Notes: generated by a model not told the origin, from the sequence alone. A stretch of 64,000 bases of DNA from Shinella zoogloeoides (GCF_020883495.1 NZ_CP086610.1:186001-250000), one strand, 5' to 3'; positions 8,477 to 17,130 are shown, counted from the stretch's first letter. Made by a program: numbers and translations.

Positions 8477-8902
8477 ATGATGGATACCGATGATTTCGAC
8501 TGCCACTTTCGCCGTGCCGTTTCTCATGATGTGGAGCAGCTTGACCGAATTCTCCACAAGGCCGTGTTGGAGATATACGGAGGATTTGAAACTGGCCGTC
8601 CTTTTGTCGCGCAGCCTCTCTTTTCGGAAATCGCCATCGTGGGATCGGAGATAATCGGAGTTGCTGCGTTTTCGGACGAGGTGCTGACCTGTCTCTATGT
8701 CGTTGACCGTTTCAGAAATTCAGGCGTTGGAACATGCCTTTTACATAACGCGATGCTCTCTGGTGTAAGGGCTACAACGATCCCGCTTTCAAACGTGTGG
8801 GGGCAGGCGTTCTTTGAGCATAGAGGTTGGTCTACTAGAGGAGAGATCGAGGCCAAAATCTTTGGTGCAAAAACGCGGGTCGTTGCGCTGTCCTTTGGAT
8901 AA
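8477..8902 (+). CDS. GNAT-family N-acetyltransferase
   Basis: The protein of about 141 residues has the GNAT pattern: a strand ending CLYVVDRFRNSGVGTCLL, where the R-x-x-G-x-G/A-like loop binds acetyl-CoA, and a late NVWGQAFFEHRGWS segment typical of the family C-terminus. Two adjacent ATGs (8477, 8480) follow a GAGGG site; a GTG at 8462 is possible. The substrate is unknown. It lies 170 bases downstream of the recombinase, so it may be element cargo. Confidence 0.75.
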   Translation: MMDTDDFDCHFRRAVSHDVEQLDRILHKAVLEIYGGFETGRPFVAQPLFSEIAIVGSEIIGVAAFSDEVLTCLYVVDRFRNSGVGTCLLHNAMLSGVRATTIPLSNVWGQAFFEHRGWSTRGEIEAKIFGAKTRVVALSFG

Positions 8903-9511
8903 GAAAATTCGTTCTGAATTGAGATTTTTAGCCGGTAGATGATGCTGGATTCCTAAATATCCAACATAGGTTCGAACTATTTACCTTACGGCTATCCTCT
9001 GCGTTTTTACTCGACTCGCTTCCAACCTCTATTCTACTTTCCGGTGGAGTTATATTCCTATGTCAAAAATAAAATATGATATAAAAATCAAACAATAATT
9101 ATAGAAATGGTTATAAAATACATGAATTCCAAAGAATATAATAATTCCATCATTGATTGGATCAGTGGTATTATAAAAGAAAAGTACGTACTAAGAAAAT
9201 CAGAATACGAAACGTTTGAAGCGTTTTTAACGTTAAATGCTTACTTCATCACGTTTGAGTTCGATCAAAATACGATAAATCAAAAGTACGTCCAAAGCGA
9301 AGATCGTGCACCCATAGGCTCCATCGAGATGAAGCAATTCAGCAATATATACAATATGATGTGCAGGGAGAATTTTGGAAGAAACTACAATAAGATTCCC
9401 GATGAAGCCAAGCCTTTAGCAGTAGCCTGCATCGATGCAAATGGCTCTCGTTATTGGAGGGAGCTGGGTGATGTCGAAAATGTACACATTCATTCAATAT
9501 GGATAATGGAT

Positions 9512-9516
9512 GTAGA
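9512..9516 (+). repeat. Target-site duplication GTAGA, left copy
   Basis: GTAGA directly precedes the IS2-like left end. The same 5-mer follows the right end at 10834-10838. Five bases is the usual duplication for the IS2 group. Confidence 0.85.
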
Positions 9517-9545
9517 TGGAGTTGCCCCATAAAAACCGGCCAGGA

Positions 9546-10376
9546 TCAGATTTCTGTTTGACGGTTTAAGAACTCACGCGGGGATCGATATCCCAAAGCC
9601 TTGTGCGGGTGAAGGGTGTTATAGTGCTCGAACCACAATGGCAGTTGGGCGATGACGGTTTCTGCGTCGGGAATGGGATTGACCGAGACGTAGTCGCGCT
9701 TGAATGTTTTGACAAAGGCTTCGGCCATTCCGTTGGACTGAGGGCTGCGAACCGGCGTCGTGCAAGGCTCCATTCCGATGTCCATCAGCAGCGATTTAGT
9801 GTCCTTTGCAATGAAGCACGAGCCGTTGTCGGTGAGCCATTCAATCGGCTTGGGAAGGGTGTTGATGCGACCGAAGCGGTTCTCGACTGCTGTGATGACA
9901 AGGTCCTGAACGTCTTCGCTCTTGATGCCTTGGGTGGTTGCGACATGGGCGATGGCTTCACGATCACAGCAGTCGAGAGCAAAGGCAACGCGGACCTTCT
10001 CTCTGTTGTCGCAGCCAATTTCGAAGCCGTCGGAACACCAACGCAGGTTCGAGTGCTCCACGGCAACACGGCCGTCATGGCGACGGCTATCAATGGCACC
10101 TGTGTGGCGTTGGAGAAGCATGCCGTGCACCTTCATCACCCGATAGACGCGTTTAGCGTTCGGCCATGGGCGGCTTTCGCTGCGGGCTCTACGACGTAAG
10201 ATCGCGTGAACCCGGCGATATCCGTAGGTCGGCATCTCGGAGATGATCGCTTTGATTTCATCAACGAGATCATCATCCGCGAGCGGCGGCCGACCACGGG
10301 CTTTGGAAGGACGCTGTTTCACTCGCTCAGCCATGTTTGACCGGGCAACACCAAAAGTCTCGCACACAGCAGTCAT
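9546..10376 (-). CDS. IS2-like transposase OrfB
   Basis: The 276-residue protein is an IS3-family integrase core. It has the HTH_21-like segment [14 protein letters not shown] and the DDE residues in [20 protein letters not shown] and [12 protein letters not shown]. The ATG overlaps the orfA stop, the arrangement used for programmed -1 frameshifting to make the OrfAB fusion transposase. It is full length. Confidence 0.9.
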   Translation of the reverse strand: MTAVCETFGVARSNMAERVKQRPSKARGRPPLADDDLVDEIKAIISEMPTYGYRRVHAILRRRARSESRPWPNAKRVYRVMKVHGMLLQRHTGAIDSRRHDGRVAVEHSNLRWCSDGFEIGCDNREKVRVAFALDCCDREAIAHVATTQGIKSEDVQDLVITAVENRFGRINTLPKPIEWLTDNGSCFIAKDTKSLLMDIGMEPCTTPVRSPQSNGMAEAFVKTFKRDYVSVNPIPDAETVIAQLPLWFEHYNTLHPHKALGYRSPREFLNRQTEI

Positions 10377-10765
10377 CGGGAACTTCCCTTCGGCAACGAC
10401 AGCGAGCGCAACAGGTGTTTTTTTGGGCCTGTGGCGATCTCAAGCGCCTCTTTGAGAATCTCGCCTTCCATCGTCTTCTTACCAAGCAGACGCTGCAACT
10501 CTTTCACCTGGTTTTGAAGGGCACGATATTCGGACGCCGGGACAACATCCTCCTCCGCAGCCGTGGCCGTCAGAGCGCCTTGAGTAGCGAGCTTACGCCA
10601 GGTGAACAACTGGTTCGGCTGAATGCCATAGCGGCGAGCAACAATGCTCACCGTAGCATCCGGCTCATATGTCTCCTGAATGATGGCAAGCTTCTCTGCC
10701 GTCGACCAGCGACGGCGGCGCTCAGGACCGGACAGGACTTCCATCTTCGGATTGTGACTAGTCAT
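10373..10765 (-). CDS. IS2-like transposase OrfA
   Basis: The protein of about 130 residues starts at an ATG preceded by AGGTAATG. It resembles IS2 OrfA, with [23 protein letters not shown], a helix-turn-helix ending NQLFTWRK, and the leucine-zipper-like [20 protein letters not shown]. It binds the element ends and regulates transposition. A GTG at 10786 would give a slightly longer form. Confidence 0.88.
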   Translation of the reverse strand: MTSHNPKMEVLSGPERRRRWSTAEKLAIIQETYEPDATVSIVARRYGIQPNQLFTWRKLATQGALTATAAEEDVVPASEYRALQNQVKELQRLLGKKTMEGEILKEALEIATGPKKHLLRSLSLPKGSSR

Positions 10766-11081
10766 AATGGGCACATTACCTCGCACACTTACTAAGTGGG
10801 AGATCCTGTCCAGATATTTATGGGGCCATTACAGTAGAGGAAAAATCCTGTTTCGATATTTTTGTATCAAAGGCGAGAGAGAAGAGTTCTTTTGATATCA
10901 AATATGTAGATATACAGAAGTATACGGGTGACGTCGAAAAAGTAATATCTTATACATTTAAGTTCGATAAATTCGCCCGTGGAAGCGTAGATATCGGGTC
11001 CACATTCAGCATTTTTCCGAAGCGGAAATGATGTTGTATTCTTCCATATAACTCTAATTTAGATGTTTGGCTGATTTTGGT

Positions 11082-11348
11082 TCAGCCGCTCGTTTTCTTT
11101 CGTCCGGGTTTCAGCGGGCGTGGTTTGGCTTCAATATCAAGAGGCTGAACAAATAATTCAGAAATGTGCACTTCGAGTGCGTTGGCTAGTCGGGCGAGGA
11201 TTGCAACAGTTGGGTTGCGTTTCCCTCTCTCCAGATACCCAACATATGCCCGTTCGACCTCGGCGATCAAAGCCAAATCGTCCTGAGAAATTTTGCGCTC
11301 AACACGCAATCTCCTGAGATTCCAGCCGACGAGCTCTTGCACTTCCAT
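11082..11348 (-). CDS. XRE-family helix-turn-helix regulator
   Basis: The small 88-residue DNA-binding protein has a Cro/C1-type helix-turn-helix: LRRLRVERKISQDDLALIAEV, then YVGYLERGKRNPTVAILARLANAL. A basic tail (KPGRKKTSG) follows. The ATG at 11348 is preferred to an upstream TTG. It lies convergent to the split AT-rich gene and divergent from the zinc-ribbon gene. It could be an island regulator, but no operator is evident. Confidence 0.88.
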   Translation of the reverse strand: MEVQELVGWNLRRLRVERKISQDDLALIAEVERAYVGYLERGKRNPTVAILARLANALEVHISELFVQPLDIEAKPRPLKPGRKKTSG

Positions 11349-11443
11349 GTGCAACAGCAATCACTTGCGCTTGAATAAAACCACGTAATATAGGACCATA
11401 AATTGAAGGCGAGATTGCAGCTCGCTATAACGTGGAGAACGCA

Positions 11444-11782
11444 ATGCAAGAGACCCCATCGGTGGCGACGATCGAATGCCCGTACTGCTCGGAAGTGATC
11501 AATGCGAAGTCGAGGAAGTGCCGTCACTGCGGTGAAATTCTCGACCCTCAAATGCGGGAGCTTGAGCTTCTGAAATCGCAACGGAACAGCCCGAACGTGT
11601 TTATGAATGCCGGGGGTGCAGCGGCGGCGGCATCGTCCGCATCGTCTTCCGGCGGTGAGGGGAGCCTGTTGCGCCGTTTTCCGCATTGGATTCACATCCT
11701 CATTGCCATCGTGACGGGCGGGCTTTGGTTCCCGGTATACCTGTTGATGTACCTGTTCAGGAACAAACGGTATTACTATTGA
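11444..11782 (+). CDS. Zinc-ribbon membrane protein
   Basis: The 112-residue protein starts at the ATG at 11444, preceded by GGAG. It has an N-terminal zinc ribbon (CPYCSEVI and CRHCGEIL, about residues 14-33), an Ala/Gly/Ser-rich linker, and a hydrophobic C-terminal segment (IHILIAIVTGGLWFPVYLL) ending in an aromatic-basic tail. It is probably inner-membrane with the ribbon in the cytosol. Function unknown; divergent from the XRE regulator. Confidence 0.75.
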   Translation: MQETPSVATIECPYCSEVINAKSRKCRHCGEILDPQMRELELLKSQRNSPNVFMNAGGAAAAASSASSSGGEGSLLRRFPHWIHILIAIVTGGLWFPVYLLMYLFRNKRYYY

Positions 11783-12551
11783 GGGTCGATATCACCCGTT
11801 GAATGGATCGCTTGCGTCGTGGATGCCGTAGTCCATGGTTCTACAAAATGGATTGCAAGAGAGCGTCAAACTTTCCCCATTACCCGATCTGATTGAGCAT
11901 ATTGCCGGTGAGTTTGCTCCAGCTGTCATGGCGATTTGGGGGAGGTTTGATGTTGGCGAATATGTGATGGCAACATCAACTCAACGTCACGTTTGGCATG
12001 CGGCTCTTGCTGCGGGCGACGATTTTCTGCTGACGAGTAAATGGTTGACCCGAAACAGGCTGAAGGTGATCCTCAAACGAGCTTACGGGAACTATCCATC
12101 AGGCATGGTTCGTTTGCTTTCAAGGCTCGGACCTCGTGCGGAAACGAGGGAATTCTATCGTGCCGCACATGTGGCGCTTAGTCGTGGGGATATGCTGACG
12201 AGGATTTTGCAGCATTCAAAAACGATTGATCCTCACGTTGTTTTTGCGATTGCTGAATTGCCAACTGATTTGATCAGCGTTCGGATGGCCAGCTATGCTC
12301 TGAGGCGAGGCGTTTCCTCTGATGAAATTGCTGAAATGTCATGGTTGGTAAGGCGAATTGTCGAAGTATCTGCGTCAACGGCCGTTCTGAATTTGCTGGC
12401 CAGTTCCAAAAATCCGGTGCTCACGGTGCGCAAGGCAATTACCCAACTTCCGTTTCCCGCTGCGCCATGGAAGGCGGAGGGATTGATCCCAGTACAATCG
12501 GCGGAGGAGCTTTGAACCGCCCCGGCTTTACCGGAGACCGTTTGGCTTAAG

Positions 12552-13457
12552 TTATGCGGCCATGGCTGGTGCGTCCAGCATGGCGTAGTATCGTTCTTCG
12601 GCCTCGGCTGGCGGTATGTTGCCGATGGGCTCCAGAAGGCGGCGGTTGTTGAACCAATCGACCCATTCGAGCGTGGCGAACTCCACGGCTTCGAAGTTGC
12701 GCCATGGTCCTCGCCGATGGATGACCTCGGCCTTGTAAAGACCGTTGATCGTTTCGGCGAGAGCATTGTCGTAACTATCACCAACGCTTCCGACAGACGG
12801 CTCGATGCCTGCCTCCGCCAGCCGTTCGGAATAGCGAATGGATACGTATTGCGAGCCGCGGTCGGAATGATGAACCAGCCCACTGCGTTTGACGGGCCGC
12901 CGATCATGAAGCGCCTGGTCGAGGGCATCAAGCAAAAAGCCCGCATGGGCCGCCCGGCTTGCCCGCCAACCCACGATACGGCGAGCGAAGGCATCAATGA
13001 CGAAGGCCACGTAAACGAAGCCCTGCCAAGTCGCGACATAGGTGAAATCGGATAACCACAGCATGTTCGGCGCGGGAGCGAAGAACTGTCGGTTCACCCG
13101 GTCTAGCGGGCATGGAGCGGACTTGTCCGACACGGTGGTTTTGACTGGCTTGCCGCGAATGACGCCTTGAAGCCCCATCATTCTCATAAGCCGAGCGACG
13201 GTGCAGCGGGCAACGTCGTAACCTTCTCGCTGCAACTGCCGCCAGACTTTGCGCACGCCATAGACCTGGAAGTTCTCGTTGAACACCCGGCGTATCTCGA
13301 TCTTCAGGGCCATGTCGCGTCGGGTGCGGGCCGATAGGCGGTCCACGTCCGTGCGTTTGGCAACGACCTCATAGTAGGTGGACGGGGCAATCGGCAGCAG
13401 CCTGCAGATCGGCTCGACCCCGAGCACCGAGCGGTGTGCATCGATGAAGGAAATCAT
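12552..13457 (-). CDS. IS3-family transposase OrfB
   Basis: The 301-residue protein has an HTH_21-like N-terminal part ([18 protein letters not shown]) and an rve integrase core with D in [11 protein letters not shown] in [11 protein letters not shown] and E in [13 protein letters not shown]. The ATG overlaps the orfA stop by four bases, compatible with a -1 frameshift fusion. It is full length, with a typical [10 protein letters not shown] end. Confidence 0.92.
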   Translation of the reverse strand: MISFIDAHRSVLGVEPICRLLPIAPSTYYEVVAKRTDVDRLSARTRRDMALKIEIRRVFNENFQVYGVRKVWRQLQREGYDVARCTVARLMRMMGLQGVIRGKPVKTTVSDKSAPCPLDRVNRQFFAPAPNMLWLSDFTYVATWQGFVYVAFVIDAFARRIVGWRASRAAHAGFLLDALDQALHDRRPVKRSGLVHHSDRGSQYVSIRYSERLAEAGIEPSVGSVGDSYDNALAETINGLYKAEVIHRRGPWRNFEAVEFATLEWVDWFNNRRLLEPIGNIPPAEAEERYYAMLDAPAMAA

Positions 13458-13783
13458 CGCTTCAGTGGGCGGTCGAGCTCCGCCTGGGCAAAATACGCAG
13501 AGGCCTTGCGTAAAATCTCATTCGCCTGACGAAGCTCCCGGTTCTCCCGCTCCAAAGCCTTTATCTTCTCCGCCACGTCACTCGGCAAACCTGCACGCTT
13601 GCCGCTGTCGACCTCGGCCTTCTTCACCCATTCATTGAGCGTATGCGCCGAGCAACCGATCTTGGCCGCTATGGAAGATACAGCCGCCCACCGGGAAGGA
13701 TGTTCGGCTTCATGATCGGCCACCATTCGAACGGCGCGGGCGCGGACTTCAGAAGAAAATTTGTTCGTCGTCTTGCTTGTCAT
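13454..13783 (-). CDS. IS3-family transposase OrfA
   Basis: The 109-residue protein is a transposase_8 type. It has a helix-turn-helix ([20 protein letters not shown]) and a C-terminal coiled coil ([22 protein letters not shown]) that mediates OrfA/OrfAB dimers. It starts just inside the right end of the element. Intact. Confidence 0.92.
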   Translation of the reverse strand: MTSKTTNKFSSEVRARAVRMVADHEAEHPSRWAAVSSIAAKIGCSAHTLNEWVKKAEVDSGKRAGLPSDVAEKIKALERENRELRQANEILRKASAYFAQAELDRPLKR

Positions 13784-14177
13784 AGACCCTACTTCTCACG
13801 AGTTGGGGTCTCCGGCAAAGCCGGGGCGGTTCACTTTCCCAAATGGCTCGTCGTTTAAGGAACTGCTTGAGCGACCACGATATTTTCTACTCGTCTTGTC
13901 TCGATGTTCAGGCCGGAATTGCATTCTATTTCGTTACAGCGGGATCGAAGCCGTTGCTGCTGAAGTTCACCAAGTTTGGGGGGCTTGGTTGGTATCTTGA
14001 TGAATGTCGTGGGGAAGGGAACCGTCATCCGATAGCGGAAGAACTTGAGCACATCGCCGATATTCATTCGGATATCGAGGGCGTGTGGTGCCGAAGGCTG
14101 AGCTATGAAATGCGGTAAGGGAATTCGGATTCCTAGCGGGAACCTCAAAGACCGTGACAACAAGGGAAGGATATGAG

Positions 14178-14777
14178 GTGTTCAAGATAGCCGCCAACCT
14201 GAACCGCTGGACCCTTACTATATTAATGGCCGCAATCCCTGTTGCCGCCACGGCGTCCGATCGGGTGCCTATTGATGACGGAGCATATCTGGATAGGAAG
14301 GATTGCGATCTGGCCGAGCGCGGTGAACTCGATTTGGTGTCATTCACGATTGGAAAGGCCGGGCGGGAAGTTTCATTTGAAGAAGCTGGATGTCTCGTCG
14401 CCAACGTGAAACCCGTCCGTGCAAATCGATATGACATTGAACTGGATTGCCGGGAGTTTGAGGATGTGTACCGGCACCGGATGTTCCTTGACGTTATAGC
14501 CAAAGACCATATCCGGGTTGATGGTGACGACCGTTATCTCTGCAAAAAGGGGTTCCTCGCTGACGGGCCTTCCGCCTCCGACCCTGCTGCTTCGGTGAAT
14601 GCTCTCATCGAGAAATGGGAAGGGCTAAACGAGAATTGCCGTGGTGGAAGCGGTGATGATCCCAGTACAATAAAAGAATGTAATCAAAGGACCGGAGTTT
14701 CCGAGCGCTTGGAAGCTCTCGGATATTGCTATGGCGGCGAAGCTACTGTCACATCGGAATGGAGGAGGTGTGAATAA
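14178..14777 (+). CDS. Secreted protein of unknown function
   Basis: A GTG at 14178 with GGAAGG about 8 bases upstream begins a 199-residue protein whose first 30 residues form a signal peptide (hydrophobic core WTLTILMAAIPVAATA, cleavage near ATA/SD). The mature protein is acidic and has several cysteines (KDCDL, AGCL, LDCRE, LCKKG, ENCRG, KECNQ, GYCYG, RRCE), suggesting disulfides in the periplasm. The C-terminal IEKWEGLNENCRG segment looks like a small separate domain. No family is recognised. A GTG at 14154 is a less likely start. Confidence 0.72.
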   Translation: MFKIAANLNRWTLTILMAAIPVAATASDRVPIDDGAYLDRKDCDLAERGELDLVSFTIGKAGREVSFEEAGCLVANVKPVRANRYDIELDCREFEDVYRHRMFLDVIAKDHIRVDGDDRYLCKKGFLADGPSASDPAASVNALIEKWEGLNENCRGGSGDDPSTIKECNQRTGVSERLEALGYCYGGEATVTSEWRRCE

Positions 14778-15132
14778 CGCGGATCATCGAGCTCACCAAA
14801 TCGCAGCGGTAGGCTGATGCCGCCTCGCGTTTTCAGTTCTGCCCCCACACTTTTGTTGCCTCGATCACCTTTCGGTAGGCAGGCCAAGGCCTGCATGAGT
14901 GACCGGACGCGATCAGTTGAACAACTGGCCGCAAATCGCTTGCTTCATGTCCCCGCTTCACGCTTCATTTTGTTCTTGAGCGATGGTCTAGGCTGGCATA
15001 TCGCCGGCCTCACTTCATCCGGCAAAATGCCGGATAGACCGGCACTATGCGGCTTTCTGTCGGCATATTGTCGGCAGGCAATCGGGGGCCTCGAATTGCC
15101 GATGAACGGGTGATCCGCGAGGCGAATTGCCC

Positions 15133-15194
15133 GAGCTGGCGGGCGCTCATCATGCCGAGGCCGGTCGAGTGCCCGGAGGACCGGCTCGGTTGAC
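15133..15194 (+). repeat. Diverged direct repeat, copy A
   Basis: This segment matches 16866-16929 over about 60 bases. It includes the identical 18-mer GGCGCTCATCATGCCGAG (15142-15159) and shared GACCGGCT and TTGAC blocks downstream. Neither copy sits in a supported gene. Purpose unknown. Confidence 0.6.
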
Positions 15195-15530
15195 CGTATC
15201 CCGTCGGGAATCTTCCACGGCTCCAGCTTCGGTCGTATGGGTAGTAATTGATGCCAGGATGCCGGAATCTGGTGGTGCTTTTATAAAGCTCATCGAAAAA
15301 TCGCCCGTCTTCTAAAATTAATACCCAATATTATTTCTCGCTAGCCCGCTGTTTCCTTGAGAAAAAACAGGATTTTCCCTGCTGGGTTGTGCGATGGAAT
15401 CCGTTATTTTTCTTGCAAAATACGTGGATTTCACTATATTGCTGCTATCGAACTTTGCTTGTGACCTTTGTCTTCGCCCTAGCGGCCCGGTCGGATCTCC
15501 TCTCATCGTCGATTTATATGGGCTGCCAAC

Positions 15531-15549
15531 CGGGCAGCCTCACCAACGG
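15531..15549 (+). promoter_or_regulatory. Hairpin in the cspA leader
   Basis: GGCTGCC-AACCG-GGCAGCC forms a perfect 7-bp stem directly before the AAAGGAAA ribosome-binding site of cspA. Long structured leaders are known to control cold-shock mRNAs. A thermosensing or stability role for this one is inference. Confidence 0.5.
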
Positions 15550-15565
15550 TTGAAAGGAAATCGTT

Positions 15566-15775
15566 ATGAATTCAGGCACTGTAAAGTGGTTCAACAGCAC
15601 CAAGGGCTTCGGTTTCATCGCTCCCGATGACGGCGCGACGGACGTGTTCGTCCATATTTCGGCGGTTGAGCGCGCCGGCCTTCGTTCCCTCGCCGAGGGC
15701 CAGAAGGTAAGCTTCGACATCGTGCAGGACCGCAAGTCCGGCAAGAGCTCCGCAGACAACCTGCGCGCTGCATAA
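15566..15775 (+). CDS. cspA: Cold-shock protein CspA family
   Basis: The 69-residue protein is a single cold-shock domain with RNA-binding motifs KGFGFI (RNP1) and VFVHIS (RNP2). It is an RNA chaperone acting in the cytosol. Length and sequence are typical of rhizobial CspA. It is preceded by a long AT-rich leader and a strong ribosome-binding site, and followed by a rho-independent terminator, so it is probably monocistronic. Confidence 0.95.
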   Translation: MNSGTVKWFNSTKGFGFIAPDDGATDVFVHISAVERAGLRSLAEGQKVSFDIVQDRKSGKSSADNLRAA

Positions 15776-15841
15776 GGAATTGTCGTCCCTCTTCGCTGAC
15801 CACGGATGTACTGGCAGCGTCGATGGCGAGCGACGGGAAGA

Positions 15842-15870
15842 GGTCGGGTCAATCCCGGCCTTTTTGTTTT
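15842..15870 (+). terminator. Rho-independent terminator after cspA
   Basis: GGTCGGG-TCAAT-CCCGGCC (with one G-T pair) forms a 7-bp stem and is followed by TTTTTGTTTT. Confidence 0.85.
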
Positions 15871-15903
15871 CAGACAAGATGCGATGTGCGGAAGGGACTG
15901 GCC

Positions 15904-16191
15904 ATGAGCCGGGTAATCTACGCTGTCGGCGATACCGTCAGGCTTAAGCCTGACCTGTTCCGCCGGGCAGAAGGTGGCGGAATTTGCCGGATCGCGGGAA
16001 TTCTGCCTTCCGATCACGGAGAGGTGCAGTATCGCGTGCGTCTCGGCAACGAAACGTTCGAGCGCCGCATCCTGGCGAGCGATATCGACGCGCCGGAGGC
16101 AATGGCGGCGCGCTCCGCTGCGGGATTGCATCCATCGGCGGGTGGCAAGGAGCCTTGGTTCAAGCCATCCACCATTCGGACCAGAAAGTAA
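15904..16191 (+). CDS. Hypothetical protein downstream of cspA
   Basis: The 95-residue protein starts at an ATG preceded by GGAAGGGA. Its front half (VGDTVRLKPDLFRRAEGG, then HGEVQYRVRLGNETFERRIL) looks like a small beta-barrel of the type found in rhizobial conserved hypothetical proteins; the tail is Ala/Ser/Lys-rich. It is separated from cspA by a terminator. The function is unknown. Confidence 0.75.
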   Translation: MSRVIYAVGDTVRLKPDLFRRAEGGGICRIAGILPSDHGEVQYRVRLGNETFERRILASDIDAPEAMAARSAAGLHPSAGGKEPWFKPSTIRTRK

Positions 16192-16232
16192 TCGAGTGAT
16201 GTAGCGGCAAGGCCGCTCGGAAAGGACATGAC

Positions 16233-16478
16233 TTGCAGGTTCTCGTACGGGACAACAATGTCGATCAGGCCCTCCGGGTCCTGAAGAAGAAAATGCAGCG
16301 CGAAGGGCTTTTTCGCGAGATGAAGGCGCGGAGCGCCTTTGAGAAGCCTTCCGAGAAGAGGGTGCGCGAGAAGGCCGAGGCCGTCAGGCGTGCCCGCAAG
16401 CTCGCCCGCAAGAAAGCACAGCGGGAGGGGCTGCTGCCGGCTCCGAAGAAGAAGCCCGTGAGCGCGCGTCGCGCCTGA
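16233..16478 (+). CDS. rpsU: 30S ribosomal protein S21
   Basis: The 81-residue basic protein matches bS21 throughout: [20 protein letters not shown], then EGLFREMK and a Lys/Arg/Ala-rich C-terminal extension as in other alphaproteobacteria. The start codon must be TTG at 16233: an ATG five bases earlier is out of frame, and AAAGGA lies upstream of the TTG. It is a component of the 30S subunit platform. Confidence 0.93.
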   Translation: MQVLVRDNNVDQALRVLKKKMQREGLFREMKARSAFEKPSEKRVREKAEAVRRARKLARKKAQREGLLPAPKKKPVSARRA

Positions 16479-16511
16479 CGGTAGCGCGCTACGGAACAAG
16501 GGAGTGAACGA

Positions 16512-16712
16512 ATGACGGCGACCAAGCAGCAGTTTTTCAAGCCGACGAAGGTAAGCGCGGAGGCAAAATCTGCGCAGACCAATTCCATCGCAAGAGGGAT
16601 CGTTGAGCAGGAGGCGGCAGCGCGGGAAAAGAAGACTGAAAAACTTCGTGCCCTGCGCATGGCCAGGGAGGCTGCCACTCCCGCTCCCCTGCCGGTGCTG
16701 AAACGGAAATAG
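16512..16712 (+). CDS. Short basic protein, paralogue of 518-712
   Basis: The 66-residue protein shares FFKPTK, AREKKTEKLRALR and a PAPLPxxKR tail with the product at 518-712. A GGGAG site precedes the ATG. It lies 33 bases after rpsU and may be co-transcribed with it. It is helical, charged and without a recognised domain. Conservation of both copies suggests real proteins. Confidence 0.75.
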   Translation: MTATKQQFFKPTKVSAEAKSAQTNSIARGIVEQEAAAREKKTEKLRALRMAREAATPAPLPVLKRK

Positions 16713-16865
16713 AAATCGGTGTCCTGGAGGGGGCCTTCTTCTATTGGCGGGGCCGTCCATGTCGGCCCGCCAAGCGGTGATCCGTTAGCTCTGTGGTTGA
16801 CATGTCGGTCTTGGCAAGCCGTGGTCAATCATCGGGCGATTTCTGGGTAAGGCGGCGAGCCGCCC

Positions 16866-16929
16866 GAAGCGCTGCAGGCGCTCATCATGCCGAGACTGAT
16901 CGAACGCTCGGACGACCGGCTGGCTTGAC
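16866..16929 (+). repeat. Diverged direct repeat, copy B
   Basis: This is the second copy of the repeat at 15133-15194, with the exact 18-mer at 16877-16894. It lies 44 bases before tRNA-Gly. Confidence 0.6.
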
Positions 16930-16973
16930 ACATCTCGCGAACTGTTGAATGACTGCGGCCTCGGCGCTGCCCT

Positions 16974-17047
16974 GCGGGTATGATGTAATGGTAGCCTGTC
17001 AGCTTCCCAAGCTGAACGCGCGGGTTCGATTCCCGCTACCCGCTCCA
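16974..17047 (+). tRNA. tRNA-Gly (anticodon CCC)
   Basis: The acceptor stem is GCGGGTA / TACCCGC, and CCA is encoded at 17045-17047. The anticodon stem is TCAGC / GCTGA with loop TTCCCAA, giving anticodon CCC. The T arm contains GGTTCGATTCC. All four arms pair. It reads GGG codons. It could serve as an integration target, but no duplicated 3' end is visible in the window. Confidence 0.93.
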
Positions 17048-17130
17048 GCCGCCTCTCTTTCCATCCATGTCTGGAATTGCTGCCTGCCGGAGACCGGCGG
17101 CGCGCTTTCCCTTGTGCATTGCGCAAAATA

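Larger units (their letters stand above)
9517..10833 (-). mobile_element. IS2-like (IS3-family) insertion sequence, complete
   Basis: The 1317-bp element has ends TGGAGTTGCCCCATAAA and, on the other strand, TGTAATGGCCCCATAAA. These imperfect inverted repeats have the same architecture as IS2 ends (a few extra bases before G-CCCC). It is flanked by the 5-bp direct repeat GTAGA. It carries orfA and orfB on the minus strand with an ATGA overlap. All parts look intact, so it may be active. Confidence 0.9.
9107..11031 (+). pseudogene. AT-rich gene split by an IS2-like element; product has an HxH motif (possible HUH Rep-like protein)
   Basis: The 5' part (9107-9516) and the 3' part (10834-11031) rejoin in frame once 9517-10833 and one copy of the GTAGA duplication are removed, giving about 200 residues. 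The N-terminal half has the strands AFLTLNAYFITFEF; the centre has VHIHSIWIMD across the junction region; the end has KVISYTFKFDKF. The order of a hydrophobic strand, H-hydrophobic-H, then Y-x-x-K resembles rolling-circle Rep / HUH endonucleases. That reading is inference; no database support is available. Base composition is much more AT-rich than all neighbours, which indicates foreign origin. The start could also be the ATG at 9122. Confidence 0.7.
12513..13833 (-). mobile_element. IS3-family insertion sequence, complete
   Basis: The 1321-bp element has near-perfect inverted ends (TGAACCGCCCCGGCTTTACC on the left, matching the complement of the right end with one change in the first 20). 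It is flanked by the 3-bp direct repeat CTT at 12510-12512 and 13834-13836. Its two overlapping reading frames are on the minus strand and intact. It is a different IS3 lineage from the elements at 4452 and 9517, since ends and transposases differ. Confidence 0.92.
11835..14118 (+). pseudogene. Gene of unknown function split by an IS3-family element
   Basis: The 5' part (11835-12512) ends at CTT, and the 3' part resumes at 13837 after the second CTT copy. Removing 12513-13833 and one CTT restores an uninterrupted frame of about 319 residues. The N-terminal part is mostly helical with repeated short helices (LPDLIEHIAGEF, DVGEYVMATSTQ, ILQHSKTIDPHVV) reminiscent of HEAT-like repeats. The C-terminal part has FYFVTAGSKPLLLKFTKFGG, possibly a separate small domain. 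I recognise no family. The break presumably inactivates it. Confidence 0.8.
14778..15565. other. Intergenic stretch at the island edge
   Basis: No convincing gene is present in these 788 bases. A 98-codon frame at 14817-15113 lacks a start signal and protein-like composition. The stretch contains CCGGCAAAATGCCGG (a hairpin near 15018), one copy of a diverged repeat (15133-15194), and at its end the AT-rich upstream region and leader of cspA. Confidence 0.5.

Noticed and set aside
14817..15113. 98-codon plus-strand frame
   Set aside because: It has no ribosome-binding site, no domain, and contains a hairpin-forming stretch. It is treated as non-coding.
16974..17047. tRNA-Gly as integration site of the recombinase island
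   Set aside because: No duplicate of the tRNA 3' end was found elsewhere in the window, and ordinary genes (cspA, rpsU) lie between it and the island.
16785..17126. 113-codon minus-strand frame across tRNA-Gly
   Set aside because: Part of it is the translated complement of the tRNA, a common false gene.
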